A stretch of DNA of 54,903 bases from Kalymmatonema hyalinum WJT4-NPBG1 (GTDB taxonomy: Bacteria > Cyanobacteriota > Cyanobacteriia > Cyanobacteriales > Nostocaceae), in contig JAHHIB010000060.1 of the NCBI GenBank assembly GCA_019359075.1, positions 1 through 54,903 on the forward strand, in the 5' to 3' direction. The notes beneath the pieces were generated by a model, which had not been told where the DNA came from, did not search any database, and saw only the letters and a program-made list of their open reading frames with translations. Each line of letters opens with the position of its first letter. Position 1 is the stretch's first letter. Below are positions 23,790-33,086 of the stretch, one piece after another. A program made the position numbers and the translations under genes.

Positions 23790-25601
23790 TTACTGCGGAT
23801 CCAAACGCAGCACCGCCATAAACGCTTCTTGCGGTACATCCACTGTACCTACAGATTTCATCCGCTTCTTACCTTTTGCCTGCTTTTGCAAGAGTTTCTT
23901 CTTCCGGCTAATGTCACCGCCGTAGCACTTGGCAAGCACATCTTTTCGTAAAGCTGGGATATGTTCACTGGCAATGACTTTACTGCCAATCGATGCTTGG
24001 ATGGGCACTTTGAATTGATGGCGGGGAATCAATTCTTTTAGCTTTTCAGCCATTGACCGCCCGACGTTGTATGCTTTATCTCTGTGGACAATCATCGCCA
24101 AGGAATCCACTGGATCACCATTGATCATAATATCAAGCTTCACAAGCGGATTTTCTCGGTAGCCAATCAGTTGATATTCCATGCTGGCATATCCTCGAGA
24201 GCGGGATTTCATTTGGTCAAAAAAGTCCGTAACAACTTCTGCCAAGGGCAACTCGTAAGTGAGTGTGGTGCGTCCTTGAGTGAGATATTTCATGTCTTTG
24301 AAGACACCACGCCGATTTTGCGCCAACTCCATCAAAGTGCCGACGTAAGTTTCTGGCGTAATCATATCTACTTTGACGTAGGGTTCTTCAATTTTTTCTC
24401 GTTCGTTAGGAGAAGGTAAGTGACTGGGGTTGTCGATGTACAGTTCTTCACCTTTGAGGGTGATCACTTTATAAACCACTGAGGGGGCGGTAATGATTAA
24501 ATCCAAGTCGTACTCTCGTTCTAGGCGTTCTTGCACAATTTCCATGTGCAGCAAACCTAAGAAACCACAGCGGAAGCCAAAACCCATCGCGCTAGATGTT
24601 TCTGGTTCAAAGTGTAGTGCCGCATCGTTGAGTTTCAGCTTATTTAAGGCTTCGCGCAAGTCTTCAAATTGGTCAGCATCAATGGGGAACATCCCACAGA
24701 ATACCATTGGGTTAGCTTCTGTGTAGCCAGGCAAAGCTTCAGTAGATTTGGCGTTGGCTTGAGTGATTGTGTCTCCCACCCGTGCATCAGCCACAGCTTT
24801 AATTGCTGCAGCTAAATAACCTACTTCCCCAGCGTGCAGTTCTTGCACTTGCTTTTGGGTGGGAGAAAGCACTCCTAACTCATCAATTTCGTATTCTTTG
24901 CCAGACGCCATCAGGTAGATGCGATCGCCTTTCTTCACTGTGCCATCCATCACCCGGAAATAAACAATCACTCCCCGGTAGCTGTCGTAGTAGCTATCAA
25001 AAATTAATGCTCTTAATCGGTCATTCACCGTGTTTTGTGGCGGTGGTACACGCTCAACAATGGTTTCTAAAATCTCGTCAATGCCTATACCCTCTTTGGC
25101 AGAGGCAAGAATCGCACCACTGCAATCTAAACCAATAATTTCTTCAATTTCGCTGATCACTCTGTGTGGTTCTGCTCCAGGCAAGTCGATTTTATTCAAA
25201 ACTGGAATAATTTCCAAGTTATGCTCTAGAGCTAAATAGACATTTGCCAGGGTTTGCGCTTCCACTCCCTGCGAAGCGTCTACTACCAACAGCGCACCTT
25301 CGCAAGCAGCAAGACTGCGCGACACTTCATACGAAAAATCCACATGCCCTGGAGTGTCAATTAAATTCAGTACATACTCCTGACCATCTTTTGCCTTATA
25401 ATTCATCCGGGCAGCTTGCAGCTTAATGGTAATGCCGCGCTCCCGTTCCAGATCCATGTTATCGAGAAATTGTTCCTTCATCTCCCGCTTGTCCACAGTG
25501 CCTGTCACTTGCAGCAAGCGGTCTGCTAGAGTAGATTTCCCATGATCAATGTGAGCAATAATACAAAAATTACGAATGCGAGCTGCGGGAACGTCAGTCA
25601 T
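23790..25601 (-). CDS. lepA: Elongation factor 4 (LepA), ribosome back-translocase GTPase
   Basis: The start is set at ATG 25601 ([20 protein letters not shown]), giving 603 residues, the normal LepA length. A longer open frame to 25766 is not conserved-looking. G1 is AHIDHGKST (residues 16-24). The switch regions contain ERERGITIK and DTPGHVDF, and NKIDLP is G4. Domain II, the III/V modules and the LepA-specific C-terminal domain ([20 protein letters not shown] ... [12 protein letters not shown]) follow. LepA is a translational GTPase that acts on stalled or mis-translocated ribosomes, in the cytoplasm. Confidence 0.97.
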   Translation of the reverse strand: MTDVPAARIRNFCIIAHIDHGKSTLADRLLQVTGTVDKREMKEQFLDNMDLERERGITIKLQAARMNYKAKDGQEYVLNLIDTPGHVDFSYEVSRSLAACEGALLVVDASQGVEAQTLANVYLALEHNLEIIPVLNKIDLPGAEPHRVISEIEEIIGLDCSGAILASAKEGIGIDEILETIVERVPPPQNTVNDRLRALIFDSYYDSYRGVIVYFRVMDGTVKKGDRIYLMASGKEYEIDELGVLSPTQKQVQELHAGEVGYLAAAIKAVADARVGDTITQANAKSTEALPGYTEANPMVFCGMFPIDADQFEDLREALNKLKLNDAALHFEPETSSAMGFGFRCGFLGLLHMEIVQERLEREYDLDLIITAPSVVYKVITLKGEELYIDNPSHLPSPNEREKIEEPYVKVDMITPETYVGTLMELAQNRRGVFKDMKYLTQGRTTLTYELPLAEVVTDFFDQMKSRSRGYASMEYQLIGYRENPLVKLDIMINGDPVDSLAMIVHRDKAYNVGRSMAEKLKELIPRHQFKVPIQASIGSKVIASEHIPALRKDVLAKCYGGDISRKKKLLQKQAKGKKRMKSVGTVDVPQEAFMAVLRLDPQ

Positions 25602-25778
25602 ATACTTCTTTGCTTTAGCGGCAACGAGGGATAAAAGAGCAATATACTTAACGTATTTTAATGCTTTCTTAGGTGAGACGGTGCTATTGCAAGGGGAAAC
25701 GAGGGGACAAGAGAACAACAAGCATAACTCAAAAATCAAAATTATTGCCTCAGGACGAGGGGACAAGAATCATAATTA

Positions 25779-25818
25779 ATGACTAATGACTATTGACTAT
25801 TGACTATTGACTACTGAC
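25779..25818. repeat. Heptamer tandem repeat (tgactat)n
   Basis: About five copies of a 7-bp unit (gactaat, gactatt, gactatt, gactact) form a classic cyanobacterial STRR. It sits in the 487-bp gap 25602-26088. That gap also holds the lepA upstream region and AT-rich sequence with no convincing gene. Confidence 0.75.
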
Positions 25819-26088
25819 AAATGAATATTGACTTGTGGACTTTCAAGAAGATATGAGCGCGAGCCGTGTTTCCTGGCTGGCTTAAAACCAGAGGGTTTCC
25901 AAAACGAACGCGAGGTTTTATGAAGGTCTATCCATAGCTTCTAGTATTCATCAGTTAGAGGCGTACAATAAACAACAAGAAGTGCATTCATACGGACTTA
26001 TGGTCGATTGCAAGCCGCAACAGCCCTGCTGTGTGAATAGAGCTACTTTACAAAGCCTTGGAAAAAACAAATTCAGAGTTATCACCCT

Positions 26089-26325
26089 ATGAATATGAAA
26101 GAGAAAGCTACCGATGCGGAACAAAGACTTGCCGATAAGGTAGAGATTGCTATTCGCCTAGACTCCGAGTTACTAGAACAAATTCAGCATCTCACGAATG
26201 ACCCCAGCAAAGTGATTGAGGTGGCGATCCGCCAGTGGTTGAGGGGTGAAACCCCAAGAGATGATGAACTGACGCGCAACCCTGTGCGTAAACCTTTACC
26301 ACCTCGAGGGGAATGGAACGATTAA
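26089..26325 (+). CDS. Small ribbon-helix-helix-like protein
   Basis: The 78-residue protein contains KVEIAIRLDSELLEQIQHLT and DPSKVIEVAIRQWLRG. This is a beta-strand followed by two helices, as in CopG/Arc-type DNA-binding antitoxin-like proteins. The tail is proline-rich (PVRKPLPPRGEWND). No toxin gene adjoins it, so it may be an orphan regulator conserved in cyanobacteria. A long AT-rich leader precedes it. Confidence 0.65.
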   Translation: MNMKEKATDAEQRLADKVEIAIRLDSELLEQIQHLTNDPSKVIEVAIRQWLRGETPRDDELTRNPVRKPLPPRGEWND

Positions 26326-26522
26326 ACTCAAAAAAAATCTCAAAAAAAGCTAAAAAGTAAGATATATATGGAGGATTAAAAAATGTAAAATTTCCGATGC
26401 TAGACTTTAGAACAACCAAAAATCGCCGCTCAAGTATGCTAAATGTGAAAAATTTATGCCAAACTTTCAGCAGCGAATAGCAAAGCTTTTTTGGGGTGCC
26501 ATTTACTTATCCAACTCGAGTC

Positions 26523-28271
26523 ATGAGTATTACTGCTAACTCCCAAAGGTCGAACATATTGTCAAAAAATCTAGAAGATATTACCAGTAACACTAATGGC
26601 TCATGGGCAAATTTAGGAGCCGAGTTGGTGTACACGCAAGATGGTACAGGGCACTACCTGACTTTCTGGTGGAAACACAGCGAATGCTTAGGGTTAAACC
26701 CACAGCAGATCGTTGCAGACCAAAGCGGCAAAGAATGTGCCTTCTCTCCAGTGGATCAGGTAGCATATTTGTGTATGCTGCAGCAAGTTTTAACAACTTT
26801 GATGCCGCAAAGGTATCAGTGCTGGTTTAGCTACAACCAGCAGTTGTTTGAGTTGGAGTTGGTGATCAGTCCAATCATGCCCTCGTTGGCAAGCACCCCA
26901 ACAACAGTTTTAGTCATGGGACGGCTGCTGCAAACAGCACTCAGCAAAGAAGAAAACTTGGGTTCTCAAACACCCGTACAACAAGCAGCGAGACATTCAC
27001 CGCGCCACCATAACCTGATCAACCAAATTACCAGAAATATCCGGCGGACATTGGATCTGGATATTATTTGGCAACAAACGGTGGATAGTTTGGGGGAAGC
27101 GCTGCAAGTGGAACGCTGCATCATTTGTCCCTACCAATCATCTAGCACGAAAGTGCAGGTGATAGCAGAGTACTGCCAACCAAATCTAGGTTCTATGCTT
27201 GGCTTGGAAATAGATATGCCTTCTGAGCCGGGCTTTGCCCAAGCATTGGCAACTTTACAACCTATTGTAGTAGAAAAGCCACAACATCCTCTGTTTAACC
27301 AGCAGAGAATGTTAGTGGTGACGACTTGCTACCAAGACCAGCCAAATGGATTAATTGCTGTCACCTTGAGCAAAATATGCTCCCAGATCACCCCAGAGGA
27401 ACTTGAACTGGCAAAAGAAGTGGCAGATCAGCTAGGAACAGCGATCGCCCACGCAACCTTATACAAAGAATTAGAACAAGCACGTCAACAAGCCGAACAA
27501 GCCACCCGCCGCATTAGAGAATTTCTCGCCAATGTCACCCATGAACTGAGAACGCCACTCAACGGCATCATCGGATTTTTAAAGTTGATTCTGGAGGGCA
27601 TGGCAGACGATCCAGAGGAACAAACGCAGTTTCTGCAAGAAGCTCACAAATCATCAATTTACCTGCTTGATATTATCAACGATATGTTGGACATTGCCAG
27701 AATAGAAGCAGGCAAAATGGAACTAGAATTGCGCTCGATCACGTTAGATGAGCTATTTAGTGATTTAGAAAGCTTTATGGGACCTCAGGCAGAGGGGAGA
27801 AACCTCAGCTTCCGAATACAAATGCCTCCTACCTCTGATGAAATTATCGTCTATGGTGATTACCAGCGCCTGAAGCAAGTGATGTTAAATCTGGTTGGCA
27901 ATGCAATTAAATTCACTCATGAAGGCGGTATAACGATCAGTGCCGATGTCGTTCGCAAAAAAGTGACATTTCAAGACCAACAATTTCCAGGCATGGTGAG
28001 AGTGCGTGTTGCCGACACAGGTATTGGTGTTTCTCTAGACAAACAGGACAAACTGTTTCAATTATTTAGTCAGGTAGATAGCTCCCGCACTCGCCAGTAC
28101 GGCGGAACAGGCTTAGGACTGGCAATATCCCAAAAGCTAGTAGAGGCGATGGGAGGTGAGGTGAATTTTTACAGCTTGGGTGAAGGGCTAGGATCAACAG
28201 TCACATTCACTGTACCACTCTATCAACAACCAGTTATGGTTTCATCCTTAGAGAGCGATTCACAAGATTAG
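26523..28271 (+). CDS. GAF-domain sensor histidine kinase
   Basis: The 582-residue protein has no membrane helix. Order: a PAS-like N-terminal region (GTGHYLTFWWKHSECLGLNP), a GAF domain at about 165-310 (DLDIIWQQTVDSLGEALQVE), a coiled coil (KELEQARQQAEQATRRI), HisKA with the phospho-acceptor His in FLANVTHELRTPLNGIIGF, and the ATPase domain with NLVGNAIKF, VADTGIGV and GGTGLGLAISQ. The GAF lacks an obvious chromophore Cys-His pair. It is a soluble kinase; its response regulator is not adjacent. The start is placed at ATG 26523. An in-frame GTG at 26496 would add nine residues. Confidence 0.88.
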   Translation: MSITANSQRSNILSKNLEDITSNTNGSWANLGAELVYTQDGTGHYLTFWWKHSECLGLNPQQIVADQSGKECAFSPVDQVAYLCMLQQVLTTLMPQRYQCWFSYNQQLFELELVISPIMPSLASTPTTVLVMGRLLQTALSKEENLGSQTPVQQAARHSPRHHNLINQITRNIRRTLDLDIIWQQTVDSLGEALQVERCIICPYQSSSTKVQVIAEYCQPNLGSMLGLEIDMPSEPGFAQALATLQPIVVEKPQHPLFNQQRMLVVTTCYQDQPNGLIAVTLSKICSQITPEELELAKEVADQLGTAIAHATLYKELEQARQQAEQATRRIREFLANVTHELRTPLNGIIGFLKLILEGMADDPEEQTQFLQEAHKSSIYLLDIINDMLDIARIEAGKMELELRSITLDELFSDLESFMGPQAEGRNLSFRIQMPPTSDEIIVYGDYQRLKQVMLNLVGNAIKFTHEGGITISADVVRKKVTFQDQQFPGMVRVRVADTGIGVSLDKQDKLFQLFSQVDSSRTRQYGGTGLGLAISQKLVEAMGGEVNFYSLGEGLGSTVTFTVPLYQQPVMVSSLESDSQD

Positions 28272-28344
28272 TTCAAAAGACGCACCATGCATGACGCGTC
28301 TCTACTTTAGACTAAACTGAAAAAGGTGAAGTCAAAGTGGTTAT

Positions 28345-28995
28345 ATGACACATCCAACAACAGCCCGTCAATTATTCCAAACCGCTTACGAAAGTCGTTA
28401 CACTTGGGATGAAAACTTTCCTGGCTACAGTGCAGATGTGCAACTTGTTCAGGAAGATGAAGTCCACACAGGTAAGATTCGCATAAACGGCGACTTAAGC
28501 GTAGAAGTTACGGGTGTTGCAGATGAGCAAGTGGAAGAAGGTATTTATACTCAATTGCGAGATATAGTCACTCACCGTAAACGCACAAGCTTTGAGGAGT
28601 CTCATGGAAAGCACGAGTTTACCCTTGGTGAACAAGACGCAAACGGCGCAATAGAAATCCTGGTGAACGGTGACTCTATGGGTTCAAATTATAAAGTCCG
28701 GGGCAAGGAAATTTCCCAGGTAAGTCGGGTCATGGGTCGCATGGGTTTTATCATTGATACCCATGAAAGCTTGGACACAGGTTCTGGCTACATTGCAACT
28801 CGCTATGATGCGATTTTCCGCAACTCCAAAACCAATGAAGTCACCAGCATTCTCAAATTTGAAGATTCTTATGAGAAAATTGCCGAGTATTATGTGATGA
28901 CTAAGCAAGTTGTGCAAGAGTATAAAGATGGCACTCGCACGACAACTGAGTTCAGTTACCTCAATCTTAAGCTACTAGAACCAGCAGCTGTTTAG
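28345..28995 (+). CDS. DUF3386 family protein
   Basis: The 216-residue protein begins ARQLFQTAYESRYTWDENFP and contains GYSADVQL, GKIRINGDLSVEV and YDAIFRNSKTNEVTSILKFE, as in the cyanobacterial/plastid DUF3386 family. It is probably a soluble beta-rich protein, and the function is unknown. It has no signal peptide. It sits 73 bp after the histidine kinase on the same strand, with a degraded gacgc-type palindrome between them (28279-28306). Confidence 0.8.
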   Translation: MTHPTTARQLFQTAYESRYTWDENFPGYSADVQLVQEDEVHTGKIRINGDLSVEVTGVADEQVEEGIYTQLRDIVTHRKRTSFEESHGKHEFTLGEQDANGAIEILVNGDSMGSNYKVRGKEISQVSRVMGRMGFIIDTHESLDTGSGYIATRYDAIFRNSKTNEVTSILKFEDSYEKIAEYYVMTKQVVQEYKDGTRTTTEFSYLNLKLLEPAAV

Positions 28996-29134
28996 TCACC
29001 AGTCATGAGTCATGACTTATTGATGACTCACAAAAGACTAACGATAGAGAACAAGAAGTCATCAAGCTGGAATTAGATCTAGGATTGGTTTAAGAACACT
29101 GGAAAATAATAATTTTGGGAAGAGGTCTACAACT

Positions 29135-29365
29135 ATGGAACTTACAATTGACAATGTCGAAACAGTTTTGGATGAAATGCGCCCATATCTCATATCTGAT
29201 GGCGGCAATGTGGAAGTCGTAGAACTTGATGGTCCGATTGTCAAACTGCGGTTGCAAGGTGCTTGCGGTTCTTGCCCCAGTTCCACAATGACTTTAAGAA
29301 TGGGCATTGAGCGCCGCCTCAGGGAAATGATTCCCGAAATTGCAGAAGTTGAGCAAGTGATGTAA
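29135..29365 (+). CDS. Nfu-type Fe-S cluster scaffold (NifU C-terminal domain)
   Basis: The 76-residue protein is a complete single-domain Nfu. It contains [20 protein letters not shown] and the cluster-binding CxxC at Cys44/Cys47 (GACGSCPSS), followed by [17 protein letters not shown]. It assembles and transfers [4Fe-4S] or [2Fe-2S] clusters; in cyanobacteria and plastids this type supplies photosystem I. IscS at 12659-13837 could provide sulfur. GAGG lies about 9 bp before the ATG. Confidence 0.93.
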   Translation: MELTIDNVETVLDEMRPYLISDGGNVEVVELDGPIVKLRLQGACGSCPSSTMTLRMGIERRLREMIPEIAEVEQVM

Positions 29366-29376
29366 AAGTGATTAGT

Positions 29377-29438
29377 CAAGAGTCAAGAGTTTAAAGTCAA
29401 AAGTCCAAAGTCCATAGACCTTTAACTCTTGACTCTTG
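29377..29438 (+). terminator. Repeat-derived hairpin after nfu
   Basis: The arms CAAGAGTCAAGAGTTTAAAG (29377-29396) and CTTTAACTCTTGACTCTTG (29420-29438) pair over about 19 bases. It follows the nfu stop by 11 bases. There is no T-run, so it could be a processing or termination hairpin or only a dispersed repeat. The same tgactcttgac words recur just before the GH57 start (29510-29527). Confidence 0.4.
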
Positions 29439-29528
29439 AGCCTTGAGCCTTGAACGCCAGTTGCTTCTGTCGGGAAACCCTCTTGGATAGCGCTGGCTCC
29501 CCTTAACCCTTGACTCTTGACTCTTGCT

Positions 29529-31766
29529 ATGTCTCATCCTCTCCACGTCGCCTTTATTTGGCATCAACATCAGCCGCTGTACAAATCTTCTTCCAGCAAC
29601 GGCGTTTCGCAGTCTCGTCAAGAGCGTTATCGTCTACCCTGGGTGCGTTTGCATGGTACTAAGGACTACTTGGATCTTGTGCTGATTCTAGAGCGCTATC
29701 CTCGATTGCACCAAACGGTAAATTTGGTACCATCGCTGATATTGCAGCTTGAAGATTACATCGCTGGCACTGCCTTTGATCCTTATTTGGAACTGAGCTT
29801 AACACCAGATGAGCAACTTTCTGACCAACAACGGGAATTTATCGTCGAACACTTTTTCGACGCAAATCACCACACCCTGATTGATCCCCATCCCCGTTAT
29901 GCACAGTTGTACAACCAACGGCAAGAGAAAGGACACGCTTGGTGTTTGTTAAACTGGCAGGTGCAAGATTACAGCGATTTATTAGCTTGGCATAATCTGG
30001 CGTGGATTGACCCGATGTTTTGGGATGACCCGGAAATTGAAGCTTGGTTAAAGCAGGGTCGGAATTTTACTTTAGGCGATCGCCAGCGAATTTACTCTAA
30101 ACAACGACAAATCATTAGCAAAATTGTCCCGCAACATCGGGCAATGCAAGATGCCGGGCAATTAGAAGTGACAACATCGCCTTATACTCATCCCATCTTG
30201 CCTTTGCTCGCCGATACCAACTCTGGTCGAGTTGCAGTGCCTAATATGACATTGCCAGAGTATCGGTTCCAGTGGGCAGAAGATATTCCCCGGCACTTGC
30301 GGAAAGCTTGGGATTTATACGTAGATAGGTTTGGGAAAACGCCACGAGGTCTGTGGCCCTCAGAACAATCCGTTAGCCCGGAAGTTTTACCGTATATTAT
30401 TAATCAAGGATTTAAGTGGATTTGCTCAGATGAAGCAGTTCTGGGCTGGACGTTGAAACACTTTTTCCAGCGTGATAATGCCGGGAACGTCCAAGAACCA
30501 GAGTTGCTATACCGACCATACCGCTTGCAAACAAGTGCAGGTGACGTGTCTATTGTCTTTCGGGATCACAGATTATCAGATTTAATTGGCTTTACCTACG
30601 GTTCCATGCCGCCAAAGCAGGCAGCAGCAGACTTGGTGGGTCACTTGCAAGCGATCGCCCGAAAGCAAAGAGACAGCCAAAGCGAACAACCCTGGTTAGT
30701 CACCATTGCCTTAGATGGTGAGAACTGCTGGGAATATTATCCCCAAGATGGCAAACCCTTTTTAGACGCTTTGTATCAAAGCCTCAGTAACGAACCACAC
30801 ATCAAACTCGTTACCGTTTCAGAATTTGTCGAACAGTTTCCGCCAACAGCAACTATCCCAGGAGAGCAACTGCATAGTGGTTCTTGGGTGGATGGCAGCT
30901 TCACCACTTGGATCGGTGACGCTGCTAAAAATCGCGCTTGGGATTACCTAACGCAAGCCAGGGCAACTTTAGCCAATCATCCAGAAGCAACCGAAGAAAA
31001 CAATCCCGAAGCATGGGAAGCTTTGTATGCAGCAGAAGGTTCTGACTGGTTTTGGTGGTTTGGTGTGGGGCATTCCTCGAACCACGATGCCATTTTTGAC
31101 CAGTTGTTTCGAGAGCATTTGTACAGGATATACAAAGCGCTGAATGAACCTATACCTGCTTATCTCCGCCAACCCGTAGAAATCCACGAGGCACAGGCTG
31201 ACCATCGCCCACAAAGCTTTATTCATCCAGTCATTGATGGTCGAGGTGATGAGCAAGACTGGGACAAAGCCGGACGCATAGAAGTCGGCGGGGCGCGGGG
31301 AACAATGCATAACAGCAGTGCAATTCAGCGGCTTTGGTACGGCGTGGATCACCTGAATTTCTATTTACGGGTAGATTTCAAAGCAGGCATTCAACCAGGA
31401 AAGGATTTACCACCAGAGTTGAATTTACTGTGGTATTATCCCGACAAAACGATGCACAACAGCCCTGTTCCCTTAGCAGAAGTGCCGGATACATCCCCAG
31501 TAAATTACCAGTTTCACCACCATTTGGAGGTTAATTTACTGACGCAATCAATACAGTTTCGGGAAGCAGGAGAGGATTATCAATGGCACCCGCGTGCCAG
31601 CCGCGCTCAAGCTGCCTTGAGCAAGTGTTTGGAGTTGGCAGTACCTTGGGCAGATTTACAAGTTCCGCCAGATTATGCATTACGGCTAATTTTGGTGCTT
31701 GCAGATGAAGGGCGTTTCTGCAATTATCTCCCAGAAAATGCTTTGATTCCGATTGAAGTACCTTGA
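29529..31766 (+). CDS. Glycoside hydrolase family 57 (alpha-glucan-active enzyme)
   Basis: The 745-residue protein starts HPLHVAFIWHQHQPLYK, the GH57 first motif (HQHQP). Later motifs are GLWPSEQSVSPEVLPYI (ExS), WICSDEAVLGW (nucleophile Glu region) and ALDGENCWEYY (general acid Asp). The C-terminal 190 residues form a DOMON-like beta domain (HPVIDGRGDEQDWDKAGRIE). GH57 covers amylases, amylopullulanases and 4-alpha-glucanotransferases, and a role in glycogen turnover is likely. ATG 29529 is preferred over TTG 29517. No Shine-Dalgarno is seen because repeat sequence abuts the start. Confidence 0.92.
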   Translation: MSHPLHVAFIWHQHQPLYKSSSSNGVSQSRQERYRLPWVRLHGTKDYLDLVLILERYPRLHQTVNLVPSLILQLEDYIAGTAFDPYLELSLTPDEQLSDQQREFIVEHFFDANHHTLIDPHPRYAQLYNQRQEKGHAWCLLNWQVQDYSDLLAWHNLAWIDPMFWDDPEIEAWLKQGRNFTLGDRQRIYSKQRQIISKIVPQHRAMQDAGQLEVTTSPYTHPILPLLADTNSGRVAVPNMTLPEYRFQWAEDIPRHLRKAWDLYVDRFGKTPRGLWPSEQSVSPEVLPYIINQGFKWICSDEAVLGWTLKHFFQRDNAGNVQEPELLYRPYRLQTSAGDVSIVFRDHRLSDLIGFTYGSMPPKQAAADLVGHLQAIARKQRDSQSEQPWLVTIALDGENCWEYYPQDGKPFLDALYQSLSNEPHIKLVTVSEFVEQFPPTATIPGEQLHSGSWVDGSFTTWIGDAAKNRAWDYLTQARATLANHPEATEENNPEAWEALYAAEGSDWFWWFGVGHSSNHDAIFDQLFREHLYRIYKALNEPIPAYLRQPVEIHEAQADHRPQSFIHPVIDGRGDEQDWDKAGRIEVGGARGTMHNSSAIQRLWYGVDHLNFYLRVDFKAGIQPGKDLPPELNLLWYYPDKTMHNSPVPLAEVPDTSPVNYQFHHHLEVNLLTQSIQFREAGEDYQWHPRASRAQAALSKCLELAVPWADLQVPPDYALRLILVLADEGRFCNYLPENALIPIEVP

Positions 31767-33059
31767 TTGATTTTACACCAAGTGTAGGAGGGGAAAGGGG
31801 AAATTTCCTCTTCAAAATCTAAAATTTATAATCTAGGGCACAAGATCACTGCGTCCCTACACCCCTACAACCCTTCTATTCCCTTTATTTTTCTATCTTT
31901 CATTGCGCTGGTGGAGTCCTGGAAAAGTTACGATTTGGCAAAGATATCGTATTACTACTAGCGAAAAAAAATCTTTTTGGTTAGATTGAAAAGACTTTAG
32001 AGTTCAATAAGCCTTTGTGCTTAATGAAGCTCCTATCTCCGAAAATATGACATTGTTAGATGAATGTTTTAATTTATATGGATGTTTTAAAGCAAAGTCA
32101 GCTTGGTCAACTGTGCAGTTCCAAGCTTCCCTGCTCGCTATCGGGCTTTAGCCTACTGCGCTCCGTGCGATCGCCAAACACGACTTCTTCCCCCAAGTCT
32201 ACCTTGTCCTCCTTGTCTAAGAGCGATTGAATATTTTTGATTTGGAACTTCATAGGGCGCGGGTTTATGGCGTTTTTACAAATCTTTATATAGCTCAATT
32301 TATTTGGGTCTGTTTACTTAACAATTGTCGTCAGCGCAAAGTACTACCAAGTATAGGACTCCTCCAAAGATTTTTGAAAACATACTGAGACTGAAAAGCC
32401 CGTTTTACCAGGGTTTTATCTAAAATCCTTTTCAGAAATCAGACACGATTCCTATAGCTGTGCTAGCCGTGAATTAGAATGTGGAGAATTTGATGGTGAA
32501 TTGAAGTGTTAGTTACCTGATGTATCAAATTAATAATTGTGAGTCATTAAAAATAAAAAGGTTAAAAACCAGATTTATGACTATTTTAGCTAAATTTTAG
32601 GGAAATTTTGCCAAATTTGAATGTTTCATAAAATGATAGCTCTAAAAAGGTAAAGAAACATCAAAATATTTCTGTAAATCTGTATTTATCCTTGATAATC
32701 AATGAACAAAAACTGGCATTTTGTATGATTTGTTGGAGTTAACTAGTTTTTATTAATACCGTTACTTAGATCTTGCATCTCACTCTGAGTACGCCTTGAA
32801 CTCAAGTTCAAGACTGATAGCCAAAGTCCGTTAAAACGGGCTGAAATATATATTCAGTGAGCTTGAGCTTTGAGCCAAAAAAATTATTTGTTGGTGGACG
32901 AAAAAACAGATGCAAGATCTGAGGTTATTTATGGAATTTGCGGAGATTCAAGTAAAGCCCTTAATATTCTGACATTAAAAACTTTTGGAATTGATATTTT
33001 GTATAATAAGGAGAACCATTAATCATTATGAAAAAAATCAGGGATAACTTAAGCGTAAT
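31767..33059. other. 1.3-kb AT-rich intergenic region
   Basis: No convincing gene is present. It contains a minus-strand open frame of 63 codons (32107-32298) that looks fortuitous. A HIP1-like repeat lies near 32130-32170. There are two related words, agcccgttttac (32397-32409) and a hairpin ccgttaaaacgggct (32827-32843), and then long AT-rich stretches before the kinase gene. The promoter of the kinase-WD40 gene must lie in the last few hundred bases, but no specific -10/-35 pair can be chosen. Confidence 0.6.
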
Positions 33060-33086
33060 GTGTCACGCAGTCGCGCCTACCAAATG

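Noticed and set aside
25602-25766. N-terminal extension of LepA
   Set aside because: LepA proteins start near [11 protein letters not shown]; the extra 55 codons have no conserved feature and would exceed family length.
32107-32298. 63-codon minus-strand frame
   Set aside because: It overlaps repeat scraps and has no recognisable domain or start signal.
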